Origin: Parundibacterium terreum
Lineage (GTDB): Bacteria > Pseudomonadota > Gammaproteobacteria > Burkholderiales > Burkholderiaceae_D
Assembly (NCBI RefSeq): GCF_014636315.1
Contig: NZ_BMED01000002.1
Coordinates: 682,001 to 746,000, forward strand
Length of the DNA: 64,000 nucleotides
Direction: 5' to 3'
Positions 36,186-44,964 of the stretch are shown piece by piece. The translations under genes and the position numbers were made by a program. The notes under the pieces are model-generated. The model made no database searches and was not told the DNA's origin. It was given only the letters and a program-made list of their open reading frames with translations. Position 1 is the stretch's first letter. Every line of letters starts with the position of its first letter.

Positions 36186-38251
36186 TGATGGAACAAAATC
36201 CCCTGCTCGACTTTAGCGACCTGCCCCGTTTCGATGCGATACGGCCGGAACATGTGACGCCTGCCATTGAAGCACTATTGCAAGAAAACCGCGCGGTCAT
36301 CAGCAAGCTGGAGCAACCCGGGCAACAAGTCAGCTGGGAGAATTTTGTCGAGCCGCTGGAAAATGCCGGCGAAAAACTGGGCCGCGCCTGGAGCATCGTC
36401 GGCCATCTGAACGCCGTGGTTGATACGCCGGAACTGCGTGCCGTGTATAACGAAAATCAGCCCGCGATCACCGAATTTTCGACCGAAGTGAGCCAAAACC
36501 TGGCCTTATTCGACAAATACAAGGCCCTGCAGGCAAATGCGGATTACGCCAGCCTGCCGCGCGCGCGCAAAACCATCGTCGATCATGCAGTACGAGATTT
36601 CCGCCTGGGCGGCGCAGAACTGGCTGACGACAAGAAATTGCGCTACGCAGAAATCCAGGAAAAGCAGGCTGCGCTGTCGACCAAGTTTTCCGAGAACGTG
36701 CTGGATGCAACCAATGCCTACGGCCTCTTCATCGAAAACGAAGACGAATTGAAAGGCTTGCCGGAAGACGTGCTGCATGCCGCCAAGGCTGCCGCAGAAA
36801 AGGACGGCAAACCCGGCTACAAATTTACGCTGCATTTCCCTTCCTATTTCCCGGTACTGCAATATGCGGATAACCGCGCCCTGCGCGAGACCATCTACCG
36901 CGCCAATGCCACCAAGGCTTCGGAACTGGGCAGCAACCCGGAATGGGATAATACGGCCATCATTGCAGAGCTATTGAAGCTGCGCAAGGAAGAGGCGCAG
37001 TTGCTGGGCTACCGCAATTTTGCCGAAGTTTCTCTGGTCGCCAAAATGGCCGAATCGCCGGCGCAGGTCAGTCATTTCCTGGAAGACCTGGCGCACAAGG
37101 CGCGTCCGTTTGCAGAAAAAGACCTGGCTGAGCTGCGCACGTTTGCGCGCGACAACCTGGGCATAGACGAGTTACAGGCCTGGGATACTACCTATGCATC
37201 GGAAAAACTGCGCGAGCAGCGTTATGCCTTTTCCGAACAGGAACTGAAACAGTATTTCCCCGAGCAAAAGGTGGTGGAAGGTCTGTTCCGCGTCATACAA
37301 ACCCTGTTCGCGGTAGAAATCAAGAACGACGTTGCCAGCGTTTGGCACAAGGACGTGAAGTTTTATCGCATAGAAAAAGACGGCGAGCTGGTCGGCCAGT
37401 TCTACCTGGACTTGTATGCACGCAGCGGCAAGCGCGGCGGAGCCTGGATGGATGATGCGCGCGGCCGCCGCCGCACAGCGAACGGCATACAAACACCAGT
37501 CGCCTATCTGACCTGCAATTTCAGCGAGCCTGTTACCGTCAACGGCCAGACCAAGCCTGCGCTGTTTACGCATGACGAAGTGATCACGCTATTCCATGAG
37601 TTTGGCCACGGGCTGCATCATTTGCTGACGCAAGTGGATGAACTGTCGGTTGCCGGTATCTCCGGCGTGGAATGGGACGCTGTGGAGCTGCCTTCGCAGT
37701 TCATGGAGAATTTTTGCTGGGAATGGGATGTGCTGCAGCATATGACGGCGCATGCAGACACCGGCGCCCATTTGCCGCGCGCGCTGTACGACAAGATGAT
37801 CGCCGCCAAAAACTTCCAGTCCGGCATGCAAACCCTGCGCCAGGTAGAGTTTTCGCTGTTCGACATGCATTTGCATGACGATTTTGATCCAACGGGACAG
37901 AAAAGTGCACAGGACATCCTGAATACCGTGCGCGAGCAGGTATCGGTATTCAATCCGCCGGCATTCAACCGCTTCCAGCATTCTTTCGGCCATATCTTCT
38001 CCGGAGGCTATGCCGCAGGTTACTATAGCTATAAGTGGGCGGAAGTATTGTCAGCCGACGCCTATGGCGCGTTTGAAGAAGCGGGTGAAACCGAGGGCAG
38101 CAGCCTGTCCCGTACTTCCGGCAAGAAATTCCAGTCCGAAGTGCTGGAAGTGGGAGGCTCCCGCCCTGCGCTGGAGTCTTTCAAAGCCTTTCGCGGACGC
38201 GAACCGTCCATCGACGCCTTGCTACGCCATAACGGCATGACGACTGTCTGA
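36185..38251 (+). CDS. prlC: Oligopeptidase A, M3 family
   Basis: A 688-residue zinc metallopeptidase of the M3 family that degrades short peptides, including cleaved signal peptides, in the cytosol. The zinc motif HEFGHGLHH lies near residue 471, with the later ligand Glu in GVEWDAVELPSQFME. The Tyr/His region FGHIFSGGYAAGYYSYKWAEV near 600 is typical. Two adjacent ATGs are possible at 36185 and 36188; the first overlaps the folD stop. A folD-prlC pair fits translational coupling. Confidence 0.95.
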   Translation: MMEQNPLLDFSDLPRFDAIRPEHVTPAIEALLQENRAVISKLEQPGQQVSWENFVEPLENAGEKLGRAWSIVGHLNAVVDTPELRAVYNENQPAITEFSTEVSQNLALFDKYKALQANADYASLPRARKTIVDHAVRDFRLGGAELADDKKLRYAEIQEKQAALSTKFSENVLDATNAYGLFIENEDELKGLPEDVLHAAKAAAEKDGKPGYKFTLHFPSYFPVLQYADNRALRETIYRANATKASELGSNPEWDNTAIIAELLKLRKEEAQLLGYRNFAEVSLVAKMAESPAQVSHFLEDLAHKARPFAEKDLAELRTFARDNLGIDELQAWDTTYASEKLREQRYAFSEQELKQYFPEQKVVEGLFRVIQTLFAVEIKNDVASVWHKDVKFYRIEKDGELVGQFYLDLYARSGKRGGAWMDDARGRRRTANGIQTPVAYLTCNFSEPVTVNGQTKPALFTHDEVITLFHEFGHGLHHLLTQVDELSVAGISGVEWDAVELPSQFMENFCWEWDVLQHMTAHADTGAHLPRALYDKMIAAKNFQSGMQTLRQVEFSLFDMHLHDDFDPTGQKSAQDILNTVREQVSVFNPPAFNRFQHSFGHIFSGGYAAGYYSYKWAEVLSADAYGAFEEAGETEGSSLSRTSGKKFQSEVLEVGGSRPALESFKAFRGREPSIDALLRHNGMTTV

Positions 38252-38293
38252 GAACGCTGCACCGACCAACCGAGTACAAAGGAAGCCAATAAG

Positions 38294-38926
38294 ATGAAAA
38301 AGTCACGAACGTCACGAACTTCACACTTCAGCCTGTTGCTACTGTCCGCAGGCATGCTGCTGGCATTGGATGCGTCTGCGCAAATGTATAAATCGGTAGG
38401 ACCTGACGGCAAGGTGACCTATAGCGACGTGCCGCCTCCACCTAGCGTCAAAAAAGTGGAGCTCAAGCCTATAGGCGGCGGTGCGGAAATCAGTACCAAC
38501 AACTTCCCTGCTGACCTGGCTGCGGCAGTGAGCAAAAGCCCCGTTTCCTTTTATACGACAACCACCTGCACCGTCTGCGGCGAAGCGAGGAACATGCTGA
38601 AAGCTGCCGGCATACCTTTCGTGGAAAAAACTGTCAAAACCAACGAAGATATAGAAAAGCTGAAGCAAGTCAGCGGCGGCGGCATGCTGCCGGTGCTGGT
38701 TGTTGGCTCCAAAAAAATGGCGGGCTATGAAAGCGGCGAATGGCGCACTACATTGACCAGTGCCGGCTACCCAGCCAGCAACAGGCTGCCGAAGGACTAC
38801 CGCTACCCGGCCGCAGAACCGGCAGCACCACCTCCTCCACCAGCAGCGAAGCCGGCTGAAGCTGCCGCACCTGCGACGAATACACCGGCGGCATCCGGCG
38901 CGTCTGCCTCAGGCTTCCGGTTTTAA
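38294..38926 (+). CDS. Exported glutaredoxin-like protein with DUF4124 domain
   Basis: A 210-residue protein. A signal peptide (SLLLLSAGMLLALDASA) is followed by a DUF4124-type domain (MYKSVGPDGKVTYSDVPPPP). A glutaredoxin-like domain with CTVC (near residue 94) and GGMLPVLVVGSKKMAGYE follows. The C terminus is a Pro/Ala-rich low-complexity tail of about 45 residues. It probably works in the periplasm on disulphides, though glutaredoxins normally need glutathione, so the reductant there is open. AAAGGAAG lies about 8 bases before the ATG. Confidence 0.78.
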   Translation: MKKSRTSRTSHFSLLLLSAGMLLALDASAQMYKSVGPDGKVTYSDVPPPPSVKKVELKPIGGGAEISTNNFPADLAAAVSKSPVSFYTTTTCTVCGEARNMLKAAGIPFVEKTVKTNEDIEKLKQVSGGGMLPVLVVGSKKMAGYESGEWRTTLTSAGYPASNRLPKDYRYPAAEPAAPPPPPAAKPAEAAAPATNTPAASGASASGFRF

Positions 38927-38941
38927 TCAGGTTTATCCAGA

Positions 38942-39367
38942 ATGACACGCATAGATTTCCACAGTAACGTGCCGGACAAGATAGGCTACGCATGCCGCCT
39001 GATCCGCAAGGCCAGGGTAGCAAAATGCCGCATCGTCGTGTATGACAGCGACAGGGCACAACTGGAACGGCTCAACCAGGCACTGTGGACCTTCTCGGAG
39101 CAGGATTTCCTGCCGCATGTCATGCTGGGTGATCCGCTGGCCGCGCAGACGCCTGTGGTCTTGAGCAGCGATGATGAAGCGGCATTCCCGCACCATGAAT
39201 TGCTGATCAACCTGACCAACCAGACACCCGGCAGCTTTGCCCGTTTCGAGCGCATGATAGAGCTGGTTTCCAATAGCGAGCAAGATACGCTGGCGGGCCG
39301 CGAACGCTATCGCTTTTACCAGCAGCGCGGCTACGCACTCACCCACTCTGTCGCTAAACCAACATGA
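38942..39367 (+). CDS. holC: DNA polymerase III subunit chi
   Basis: A 141-residue HolC protein, which links the clamp loader to single-strand-binding protein. Family features are IDFHSNVPDKIGYACRLIRK at the N terminus, the ALWTFSEQDFLPHV region and DTLAGRERYRFYQQRGYALT at the C terminus. Ribosome site is weak. Its stop overlaps the next start by four bases (ATGA). Confidence 0.9.
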   Translation: MTRIDFHSNVPDKIGYACRLIRKARVAKCRIVVYDSDRAQLERLNQALWTFSEQDFLPHVMLGDPLAAQTPVVLSSDDEAAFPHHELLINLTNQTPGSFARFERMIELVSNSEQDTLAGRERYRFYQQRGYALTHSVAKPT

Positions 39368-40059
39368 GCAATCCCATAGACGCGAATATCCCGGTGCTGA
39401 CCGACGTCATCAGCGCGCAGGATCAGCCGGTGGAGAAAGCTGCTGCCCATGCGGGCGCAACTATTGCGCCTGATGCGACTCCACCTCTGTCTCCCTCCGT
39501 GACGTCCACCCCGGCGCCTGCCATAGTTGCAGCTACCGTTGCACCACCTGCTGTAATGGCGAAAGCTGATATTCCAGCGCCGCCGCCAGTTGCGGACTCG
39601 GCTCCGGCACCCGTTACCAGTCCGCCGCCTATTCCCAATTTCCTGACCAAGCAGGTGGCTCCCGCAGCAGCCCCTGCTGCCGGTACTTCCCCCTTTGGAT
39701 GGGGCAAACCGGTAGCGCCACCTAGCCCTGCCGCAGCGCCGGAAATATCCGCATCCGCGGTGCCAGCAATCTCGCAGCCAACTTCGCTGACTGCCACGCC
39801 GACCGTTTCCGCACCCGCCGTCAGCGAGGAGGAATGGCAGCGGCTGGAACAATCAGTGCGCGAAAATGTGCTGAAGCAGGTGCTCGCCAGGGTGGATTTT
39901 GTGCTGGAACACCGGGTGCGCGACAGCCTTGCCGATGTATTGCAGGTCGCGGTAGAGCAGTTGGCGACGGATATACGCTCCGGCCTGCATAAGACCATGG
40001 AAGAGGTCATTACCCGCGCAGTGACACAGGAAATTGCGAAGACCAAATTGCCAAAATAA
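39364..40059 (+). CDS. DUF2486-type hypothetical protein downstream of holC
   Basis: A 231-residue protein. The N terminus (DANIPVLTDVI) matches the DUF2486 family often found after holC in Burkholderiales. The middle is a long Pro/Ala-rich, probably disordered region (about 25-150). The C-terminal 75 residues form an amphipathic helical domain (QSVRENVLKQVLARVDFVLE, then VLQVAVEQLATDI). No enzyme motif is visible. Coupled to holC by a four-base overlap. Function is unknown; an accessory role next to the replisome is only suggested by position. Confidence 0.7.
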   Translation: MSNPIDANIPVLTDVISAQDQPVEKAAAHAGATIAPDATPPLSPSVTSTPAPAIVAATVAPPAVMAKADIPAPPPVADSAPAPVTSPPPIPNFLTKQVAPAAAPAAGTSPFGWGKPVAPPSPAAAPEISASAVPAISQPTSLTATPTVSAPAVSEEEWQRLEQSVRENVLKQVLARVDFVLEHRVRDSLADVLQVAVEQLATDIRSGLHKTMEEVITRAVTQEIAKTKLPK

Positions 40060-40062
40060 AAG

Positions 40063-40116
40063 AAATTCCCATCAAAGCTTTGTTTTTCAAACACAGGATG
40101 GGAATTTGTTTTTTTG
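40063..40116 (+). terminator. Terminator after the holC operon
   Basis: The stem AAATTCCCATC / GATGGGAATTT with a loop of about 24 bases is followed by T-rich sequence. Confidence 0.7.
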
Positions 40117-40211
40117 AATAAAATATTCCAGCGCGTTATTGAGTACATCAACAATCAATAACTTTCTACAATCTCCTTATTGATAAGATACGTATAAACA
40201 GGAGATTCCCC

Positions 40212-41516
40212 GTGAAAGTAATCGTCTTAGGCGCCGGCGTCATCGGCACTTCATCCGCCTGGTTCCTGAAAAAAGCCGGGCACGATGTCACCGTGCTGGA
40301 ACGCCAGCCGGGCGCAGCACAGGAAACCAGCTTTGCCAATGGCTGCCAGATTTCGGTCTCGCATGCAGAACCCTGGGCCAATCCCTCTGCGCCGATGAAG
40401 GTCTTGAAGTGGCTGGGCAAAGAAGATGCGCCGCTGCTGTTCCGCCTGCGGCCCGAGCTCCTGCAATGGGTGTGGGGCCTGAGTTTCCTGCGTGAGTGCA
40501 CACCGGCCAGGACCGCATATAACATCCGCCAGATCGTCGCCATTTCCGAATACAGCCGCCAGACCCTGCAGGCAGTGCGCGCCGAGACCGGCATAGACTA
40601 CGATTGCCTGACCCAGGGCATACTGCATTTCTACACAGATAAAAAAGATTTTGAAGAATCGCTGCCGGCCGCCAAGCTGATGCGCGACCTGGGCTGCCAG
40701 CGCGACTCCATCACCGCCGATGACGTGGTTCGCATAGAGCCGGCGCTAGCTCGCATCCGCGACAAGATCGTCGGCGGCGACTTTACCGCCAGCGACGAAT
40801 CCGGCGACGTCTACAAGTTCACCAGCGGCCTGGCAAAGAAAGCCGAAGAAGCCGGAGTCCACTTCCAGTACAACACCACGATCACCAGGCTGCTGACCGA
40901 AGGCACAGGCAGCGCCGCAAAAATCACCGGCGTGGAAGTCATCGACGCCGAAGGCCGCCACAAGATACTGCGCGCCGACGCCTATGTGATGGCCATGGGC
41001 AGCTTCTCCGTGCCCCTGCTGAAACCGCTGGGCGTGAACCTGATGATCTACCCCGGCAAAGGTTATTCCGCCACCTACCAAATCACCGCCCCCGAGGCGG
41101 CTCCCGTCGTCTCGCTGACCGACGACGGCTACAAGCTGGTCGTGTCGCGCCTGGGCGACAGGCTCAGGGTAGCCGGCACCTGTGAACTGAACGGCTACAC
41201 CCGGGAGCTGAACACCACCCGCTGCGAGGCCATCACCCGCCGCACCAGGGAACTCTTCCCTGAAGCCTGCGACTACGACAACCCTACCTACTGGACCGGC
41301 CTGCGCCCGCTAACCCCATCCAACGTGCCCTATATAGGCAAGAGCAAGATCAGCAACCTGTTCCTGAACACCGGCCACGGCACGCTGGGCTGGACCATGG
41401 GGGCAGGCTCGGGCCGCGCCATCGCCGACATCGTCTCCGGCCTGCAGCCGGACGTGGATTTTGCGTTTACCGGCATGAACAGCTTCAGCCCAGGCAAGAT
41501 TCTGCAGCCTGCCTAA
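40212..41516 (+). CDS. dadA: D-amino acid dehydrogenase, DadA type
   Basis: A 434-residue FAD-dependent dehydrogenase of D-amino acids, membrane-associated, oxidising substrates such as D-alanine to 2-oxo acids. The N-terminal FAD motif is VIVLGAGVIGTSSAWFL, with ETSFANGCQISVSHAEPWAN near residue 40. Family sequences GLRPLTPSNVPYIGKSKISN and TGHGTLGWTMGAGSGRAIAD occupy the C terminus. Length is standard. Start is GTG, preceded by AGGAG about 8 bases away. No alanine racemase gene is adjacent. Confidence 0.92.
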   Translation: MKVIVLGAGVIGTSSAWFLKKAGHDVTVLERQPGAAQETSFANGCQISVSHAEPWANPSAPMKVLKWLGKEDAPLLFRLRPELLQWVWGLSFLRECTPARTAYNIRQIVAISEYSRQTLQAVRAETGIDYDCLTQGILHFYTDKKDFEESLPAAKLMRDLGCQRDSITADDVVRIEPALARIRDKIVGGDFTASDESGDVYKFTSGLAKKAEEAGVHFQYNTTITRLLTEGTGSAAKITGVEVIDAEGRHKILRADAYVMAMGSFSVPLLKPLGVNLMIYPGKGYSATYQITAPEAAPVVSLTDDGYKLVVSRLGDRLRVAGTCELNGYTRELNTTRCEAITRRTRELFPEACDYDNPTYWTGLRPLTPSNVPYIGKSKISNLFLNTGHGTLGWTMGAGSGRAIADIVSGLQPDVDFAFTGMNSFSPGKILQPA

Positions 41517-41564
41517 TATAAGTAAGAGCAAGCAACCGAAGTTAAATCTAGGACGAATTGATTT

Positions 41565-42016
41565 TGACGTTGGGGTTGGGGTTGACTTCGCTTTTGACTT
41601 ACTCCCGCTCGATGCCCTGTGTCCCTATAGGGAGGGAACATTGCCTTGCAAGGCAATGCCGTTACACAGGCGTGCAGCATGCTGCACGAATTCCCTGTTC
41701 CACCGTAGCATTTTGTGCGTCACAGAAAATGGATCAGAAATGAACGTTGTCTGAGGTGTAGCAGGGCTTTCACGGAGCACTGCTCCGTGCCTGCGGAACG
41801 GTATCCGCTTGCAAGCGGATATGCGCCCTGCAAGGGAAGCGAGTTTCGTTCATTTCTGATCCATTTTCTGTGATGCAGCAAAATGTGATGGGGCACTGCC
41901 CCATCACCCTAAGGGCAAGTCTGCGGTCGCCTTCTTTTTGCTTATTTTTTCTTGGGGCCGCCTAGGTGGCGAAGCAAGAAAAAGTGAGTAGCCGCAGGGC
42001 TACCCCCGGCCTGCTC
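41565..42016. repeat. Palindromic intergenic element, variant copy C (about 450 bp)
   Basis: In inverse orientation it matches the left half of copies A and B, ending at the GGCCGGGGGTAGCC-type terminus near 42000-42012. It shares their hairpin frame (AAATGAACG/CGTTCATTT at 41738 and 41847). It carries additional perfect palindromes: CATTGCCTTGCAAGGCAATG (41639-41658), CGTGCAGCATGCTGCACG (41671-41688), CACGGAGC/GCTCCGTG (41771-41789) and TATCCGCTTGCAAGCGGATA (41802-41821). The last, with its following 15 bases, resembles the 4948-5305 element. Confidence 0.8.
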
Positions 42017-42130
42017 CAACGAAGAGTAAACAAGTTATTCGGGATAAACGTTTAAGTGAAACTACTTACCCGCCCAAGCACACCAAACTGTCATCGAACG
42101 CCAACACCAGCGCGTTAACTGCTCACAGGC

Positions 42131-42640
42131 CTACTTCCCTACCCGCACCGGCAACTCTGCAGCCTTTTCATCAAAAGCAATGCGTGTAGAGAACTTGGCT
42201 CGTTTCATCGGAAAGCGGGAGTGAAAATGACGTACGTTGCCGGAGCCGGAAATGACGCGCCGCACAAATTGGTAGTAGGCATCCATGTCGATCACATGCA
42301 CGACCAGGAAATAATCGTACTCGCCGGACACAAAATAACATTGCATCACTTCGGCTTCCTTGTTCATGCGTGCCTCAAATTCGTGCATGCTTTCATCGGA
42401 CTGGTTGGTCAGCGAAACCTCAAGAAACGCCAGCATTCCATAGCCCAGCGCAAAGGGGTCCACCATCGCAACGTCAGCATTGATAACGCCCGCTTCGCGC
42501 AGTTCGCGGATGCGGCGCAAACAGGTCGGTTGCGAAATGTGAAGTTTGTCGGCCAGGGTCCTGGTCGGAGTCTGATTGTTCTTTTGCAGCAAGTTCAGAA
42601 GCTTGCGGTCAACCTTGTCAAGTGCTCGATATTGGGGCAT
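42131..42640 (-). CDS. Lrp/AsnC-family regulator
   Basis: A 169-residue Lrp/AsnC-type regulator. The helix-turn-helix is LDKVDRKLLNLLQKNNQTPT and SQPTCLRRIRELREAGVI. The C-terminal ligand domain has CYFVSGEYDYFLVVHVIDMD and the final HFHSRFPMKRAKFSTRI. It is divergent from the branched-chain amino acid binding-protein gene at 42787, which it may control. The start at 42640 lacks a strong ribosome site; GTG at 42673 is possible. Confidence 0.88.
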   Translation of the reverse strand: MPQYRALDKVDRKLLNLLQKNNQTPTRTLADKLHISQPTCLRRIRELREAGVINADVAMVDPFALGYGMLAFLEVSLTNQSDESMHEFEARMNKEAEVMQCYFVSGEYDYFLVVHVIDMDAYYQFVRRVISGSGNVRHFHSRFPMKRAKFSTRIAFDEKAAELPVRVGK

Positions 42641-42786
42641 ATAAAAAACGATGAAGTTCCAAAAAAACCACACAAAATAGCTATGCGAAACATTTTTTCT
42701 GTTGTACCTTCTGGCTATTCAGAAATCTGAATGAGTCAGTTTTGCAGTAAAGTCGTCCTACTTTTTAAACCTTAGGGAGTATGTTC

Positions 42787-43932
42787 ATGTCGTTCAAAAC
42801 TAAAATGATTCCACTGGCTGGCGCGATTGCATTCGCTTTTGCTGGTACTGCGGCAGCTGAAGATATCGTTGTAAAAATCGGCCACGTAGGTCCTATCTCC
42901 GGCGCGATTGCCCACCTGGGTAAAGACAATGAAAACGGCGCCAAAATGGCGATCGAAGAACTGAACGCCAAAGGCGTCATGATCGGCGGTAAAAAAGCAA
43001 AATTCGAACTGCTGGCTGAAGATGACGGCGCGGATCCAAAACAAGGCACAACCGTAGCACAGAAACTGGTCGACGCGAAAGTAAACGGCGTTATCGGTCA
43101 CTTGAACTCCGGTACAACGATCCCAGCTTCCAAAATCTACAACGACGCTGGCATCCCGCAAATCTCCCCATCTGCAACCAACCCTAAATACACACAACAA
43201 GGCTTCAAAGGCGCGTTCCGCGTTGTAGCCAATGACGGTCAATTGGGCGGCACACTGGGTCGTTACGCTGTACAGATCAACAAAGCCAAGAAAATTGCTG
43301 TGATCGATGATAAGACAGCATACGGCGAAGGCGTTGCTGCTGAGTTCGTCAAAGGCGCAAAATCCAAAGGCGCAGAAATCCTGGTTCAAGAACACACCAC
43401 TGACAAGTCTACTGACTTCAGCGCGATCCTGACCGGCATCAAAGCGAAAAACCCAGACGTGATCTTCTTCGGCGGTATGGATGCAGTTGCTGGTCCTATG
43501 CTGCGTCAGATGAAAGCACTGGGCATCACTGCCAAGTTCATGGGCGGCGACGGTATCTGTACAGCTGACTTGGCCAAACTGGCAGGCGATGCTATCGGCG
43601 AAGGCCAAGTAGTCTGCGCGGAAGCCGGCGGTGTTCTGGATGCACAGAAAAAAGCCAATGACGACTTCAAAGCTGCTTACAAGAAGAAATTCGGCATCGA
43701 AGTGCAAATCTACGCACCGTATGTTTACGATGCTGTGATGACGATGGTAGATGCAATGGTTCAGGCTAAATCTGCAGAACCTGCAAAATACCTGCCAGTA
43801 CTGGCCAAGATCCATCACAAAGGCGTAACTGGCGACATCGCATTTGATGACAAAGGCGATATCAAAGACGGCACACTGACTTTGTACACATACAAAGCCG
43901 GCAAACGTGAGCTGATCTCTGTTGTAAAATAA
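42787..43932 (+). CDS. Branched-chain amino acid ABC transporter binding protein (LivK type)
   Basis: A 381-residue periplasmic binding protein of the Leu/Ile/Val type. The signal peptide is MSFKTKMIPLAGAIAFAFAG..AAA. The mature protein begins DIVVKIGHVGPISGAIAHLG and has NGVIGHLNSGTTIPASKIY, KKIAVIDDKTAYGEGVA and PDVIFFGGMDAVAGPMLRQM. Codon use is more uniform than in neighbours, as in a highly expressed gene. GGGAGT about 8 bases upstream favours ATG 42787 over 42781. No permease or ATPase genes lie next to it, so partners are elsewhere. Confidence 0.92.
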   Translation: MSFKTKMIPLAGAIAFAFAGTAAAEDIVVKIGHVGPISGAIAHLGKDNENGAKMAIEELNAKGVMIGGKKAKFELLAEDDGADPKQGTTVAQKLVDAKVNGVIGHLNSGTTIPASKIYNDAGIPQISPSATNPKYTQQGFKGAFRVVANDGQLGGTLGRYAVQINKAKKIAVIDDKTAYGEGVAAEFVKGAKSKGAEILVQEHTTDKSTDFSAILTGIKAKNPDVIFFGGMDAVAGPMLRQMKALGITAKFMGGDGICTADLAKLAGDAIGEGQVVCAEAGGVLDAQKKANDDFKAAYKKKFGIEVQIYAPYVYDAVMTMVDAMVQAKSAEPAKYLPVLAKIHHKGVTGDIAFDDKGDIKDGTLTLYTYKAGKRELISVVK

Positions 43933-43968
43933 TTGACGCAAGCCCTCTAATCGAAGGCTAGCCTCACA

Positions 43969-44000
43969 ACGCTGCAAGCCCAGGCTTGCAGCGTTTTTTT
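43969..44000 (+). terminator. Terminator of the binding-protein gene
   Basis: A perfect stem ACGCTGCAAGC / GCTTGCAGCGT with loop CCAG, followed by a run of T. Confidence 0.92.
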
Positions 44001-44026
44001 ATGCGCGAGCACAAAAGGAAGGCCAT

Positions 44027-44057
44027 AAAAAAAGCCCGCAATAGCGGGCTTTTTTCA
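44027..44057. terminator. Terminator of the cytochrome c gene
   Basis: A perfect stem AAAAAAGCCCGC / GCGGGCTTTTTT with loop AATA. It lies beyond the stop codon of the minus-strand cytochrome gene and could act both ways. Confidence 0.9.
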
Positions 44058-44078
44058 GTGGTAAAACTTGCGGCAGGA

Positions 44079-44387
44079 TTATTTCTGCGACAGAACCCAC
44101 TTGACCAGTGTACGGGCTTCAGCCTCGGTCACTTGTGGATTGGCCGGCATAGGTACAGCACCCCATACGCCACTGCCGCCCTTCATGACCTTTTGCACTA
44201 GTTTGTCTTCGGCGGTTTTATCGCCGGCATATTTCTTAGCCACATCTTTATAAGCCGGGCCGACAACCTTGTTGGCAACTGCGTGGCAAGCCATACAGTT
44301 CTTGGACTTGGCCAGTTCCAGGTTGGCCATTGCCGAACCGGAAGCCATGATTGCTACGGCAGCGCCGATCAATACAGAATATTTCAT
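44079..44387 (-). CDS. Class I cytochrome c (c-551/c5 type)
   Basis: A 102-residue exported cytochrome c. The signal peptide is MKYSVLIGAAVAIMASGSAMA. The haem motif CMACH lies near residue 31, followed by the Pro in VVGPAYKDVAKKY, and the probable Met ligand is in GAVPMPANPQ near residue 80. This matches cytochrome c-551-like electron carriers of the periplasm. GGAGAG precedes the ATG at 44387. Monocistronic between two terminators. Confidence 0.9.
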   Translation of the reverse strand: MKYSVLIGAAVAIMASGSAMANLELAKSKNCMACHAVANKVVGPAYKDVAKKYAGDKTAEDKLVQKVMKGGSGVWGAVPMPANPQVTEAEARTLVKWVLSQK

Positions 44388-44627
44388 TGCTCTCTCCAGA
44401 GGTTTAGACACTTCAATTCACTGCCTGGCCACCTAACGCTACCCGGCAATCAATTTGCTTATTCTACATGCTTTCTGACATTCATTTTGATCGTCGCAGT
44501 ATGGACTGACATGCATGGGCGTATTGATTCAACGAACTCAGCGGCAGATGGTTGACTTGCATAAAAATCAAGCCGGATTGACCACGGGGATGTTTACTCT
44601 TATGCTAGGCCCAAAGGAGATTTTGCC

Positions 44628-44861
44628 ATGTGGATGATTATTGTTGTAGCCCTGCTCACGCTGTTGAAGTATCTGGAATTTGGCCCCTTCGCCAACCTGT
44701 CATGGTGGTGGATAGTCGGGCTGGCTTTCTTCGCCTTCCTGTGGTTTGAGTTTTTTGAGCGCATGCTGGGCCTGGACAAACGCAAGGACCACATGCACTT
44801 CGAAAAAATGAAAAAGGAAAGGGTCAAGCGCAGCTTCGACAAGGGCAAACCGCGCCGCTGA
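44628..44861 (+). CDS. Small Trp-rich membrane protein (TIGR04438 type)
   Basis: A 77-residue protein with two membrane segments (MWMIIVVALLTLLKYL; LSWWWIVGLAFFAFLWFEFF), several Trp residues and a basic tail (KKERVKRSFDKGKPRR). This is the pattern of the TIGR04438 small Trp-rich family found in betaproteobacteria, of unknown function. AAAGGAGA lies about 8 bases before the ATG. A terminator follows at 44905. Confidence 0.78.
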   Translation: MWMIIVVALLTLLKYLEFGPFANLSWWWIVGLAFFAFLWFEFFERMLGLDKRKDHMHFEKMKKERVKRSFDKGKPRR

Positions 44862-44904
44862 TTTTTGCCGAAGCTTTGCTGAATCTTTGCTAGGCTCCAG
44901 ATAA

Positions 44905-44936
44905 AAAAATGCCGGAAAATTCCGGCATTTTTCTTT
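44905..44936. terminator. Bidirectional terminator
   Basis: The stem AAAATGCCGGAA / TTCCGGCATTTT with loop AA lies between the Trp-rich protein gene (+) and ilvD (-). Confidence 0.9.
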
Positions 44937-44964
44937 GGCAACAAGCTATTCGACGCTGTGGGCT

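Noticed and set aside
42787..43932. Foreign origin of the livK-type gene from its different codon use
   Set aside because: The bias is better explained by high expression of a binding protein; no repeat or mobile gene borders it.
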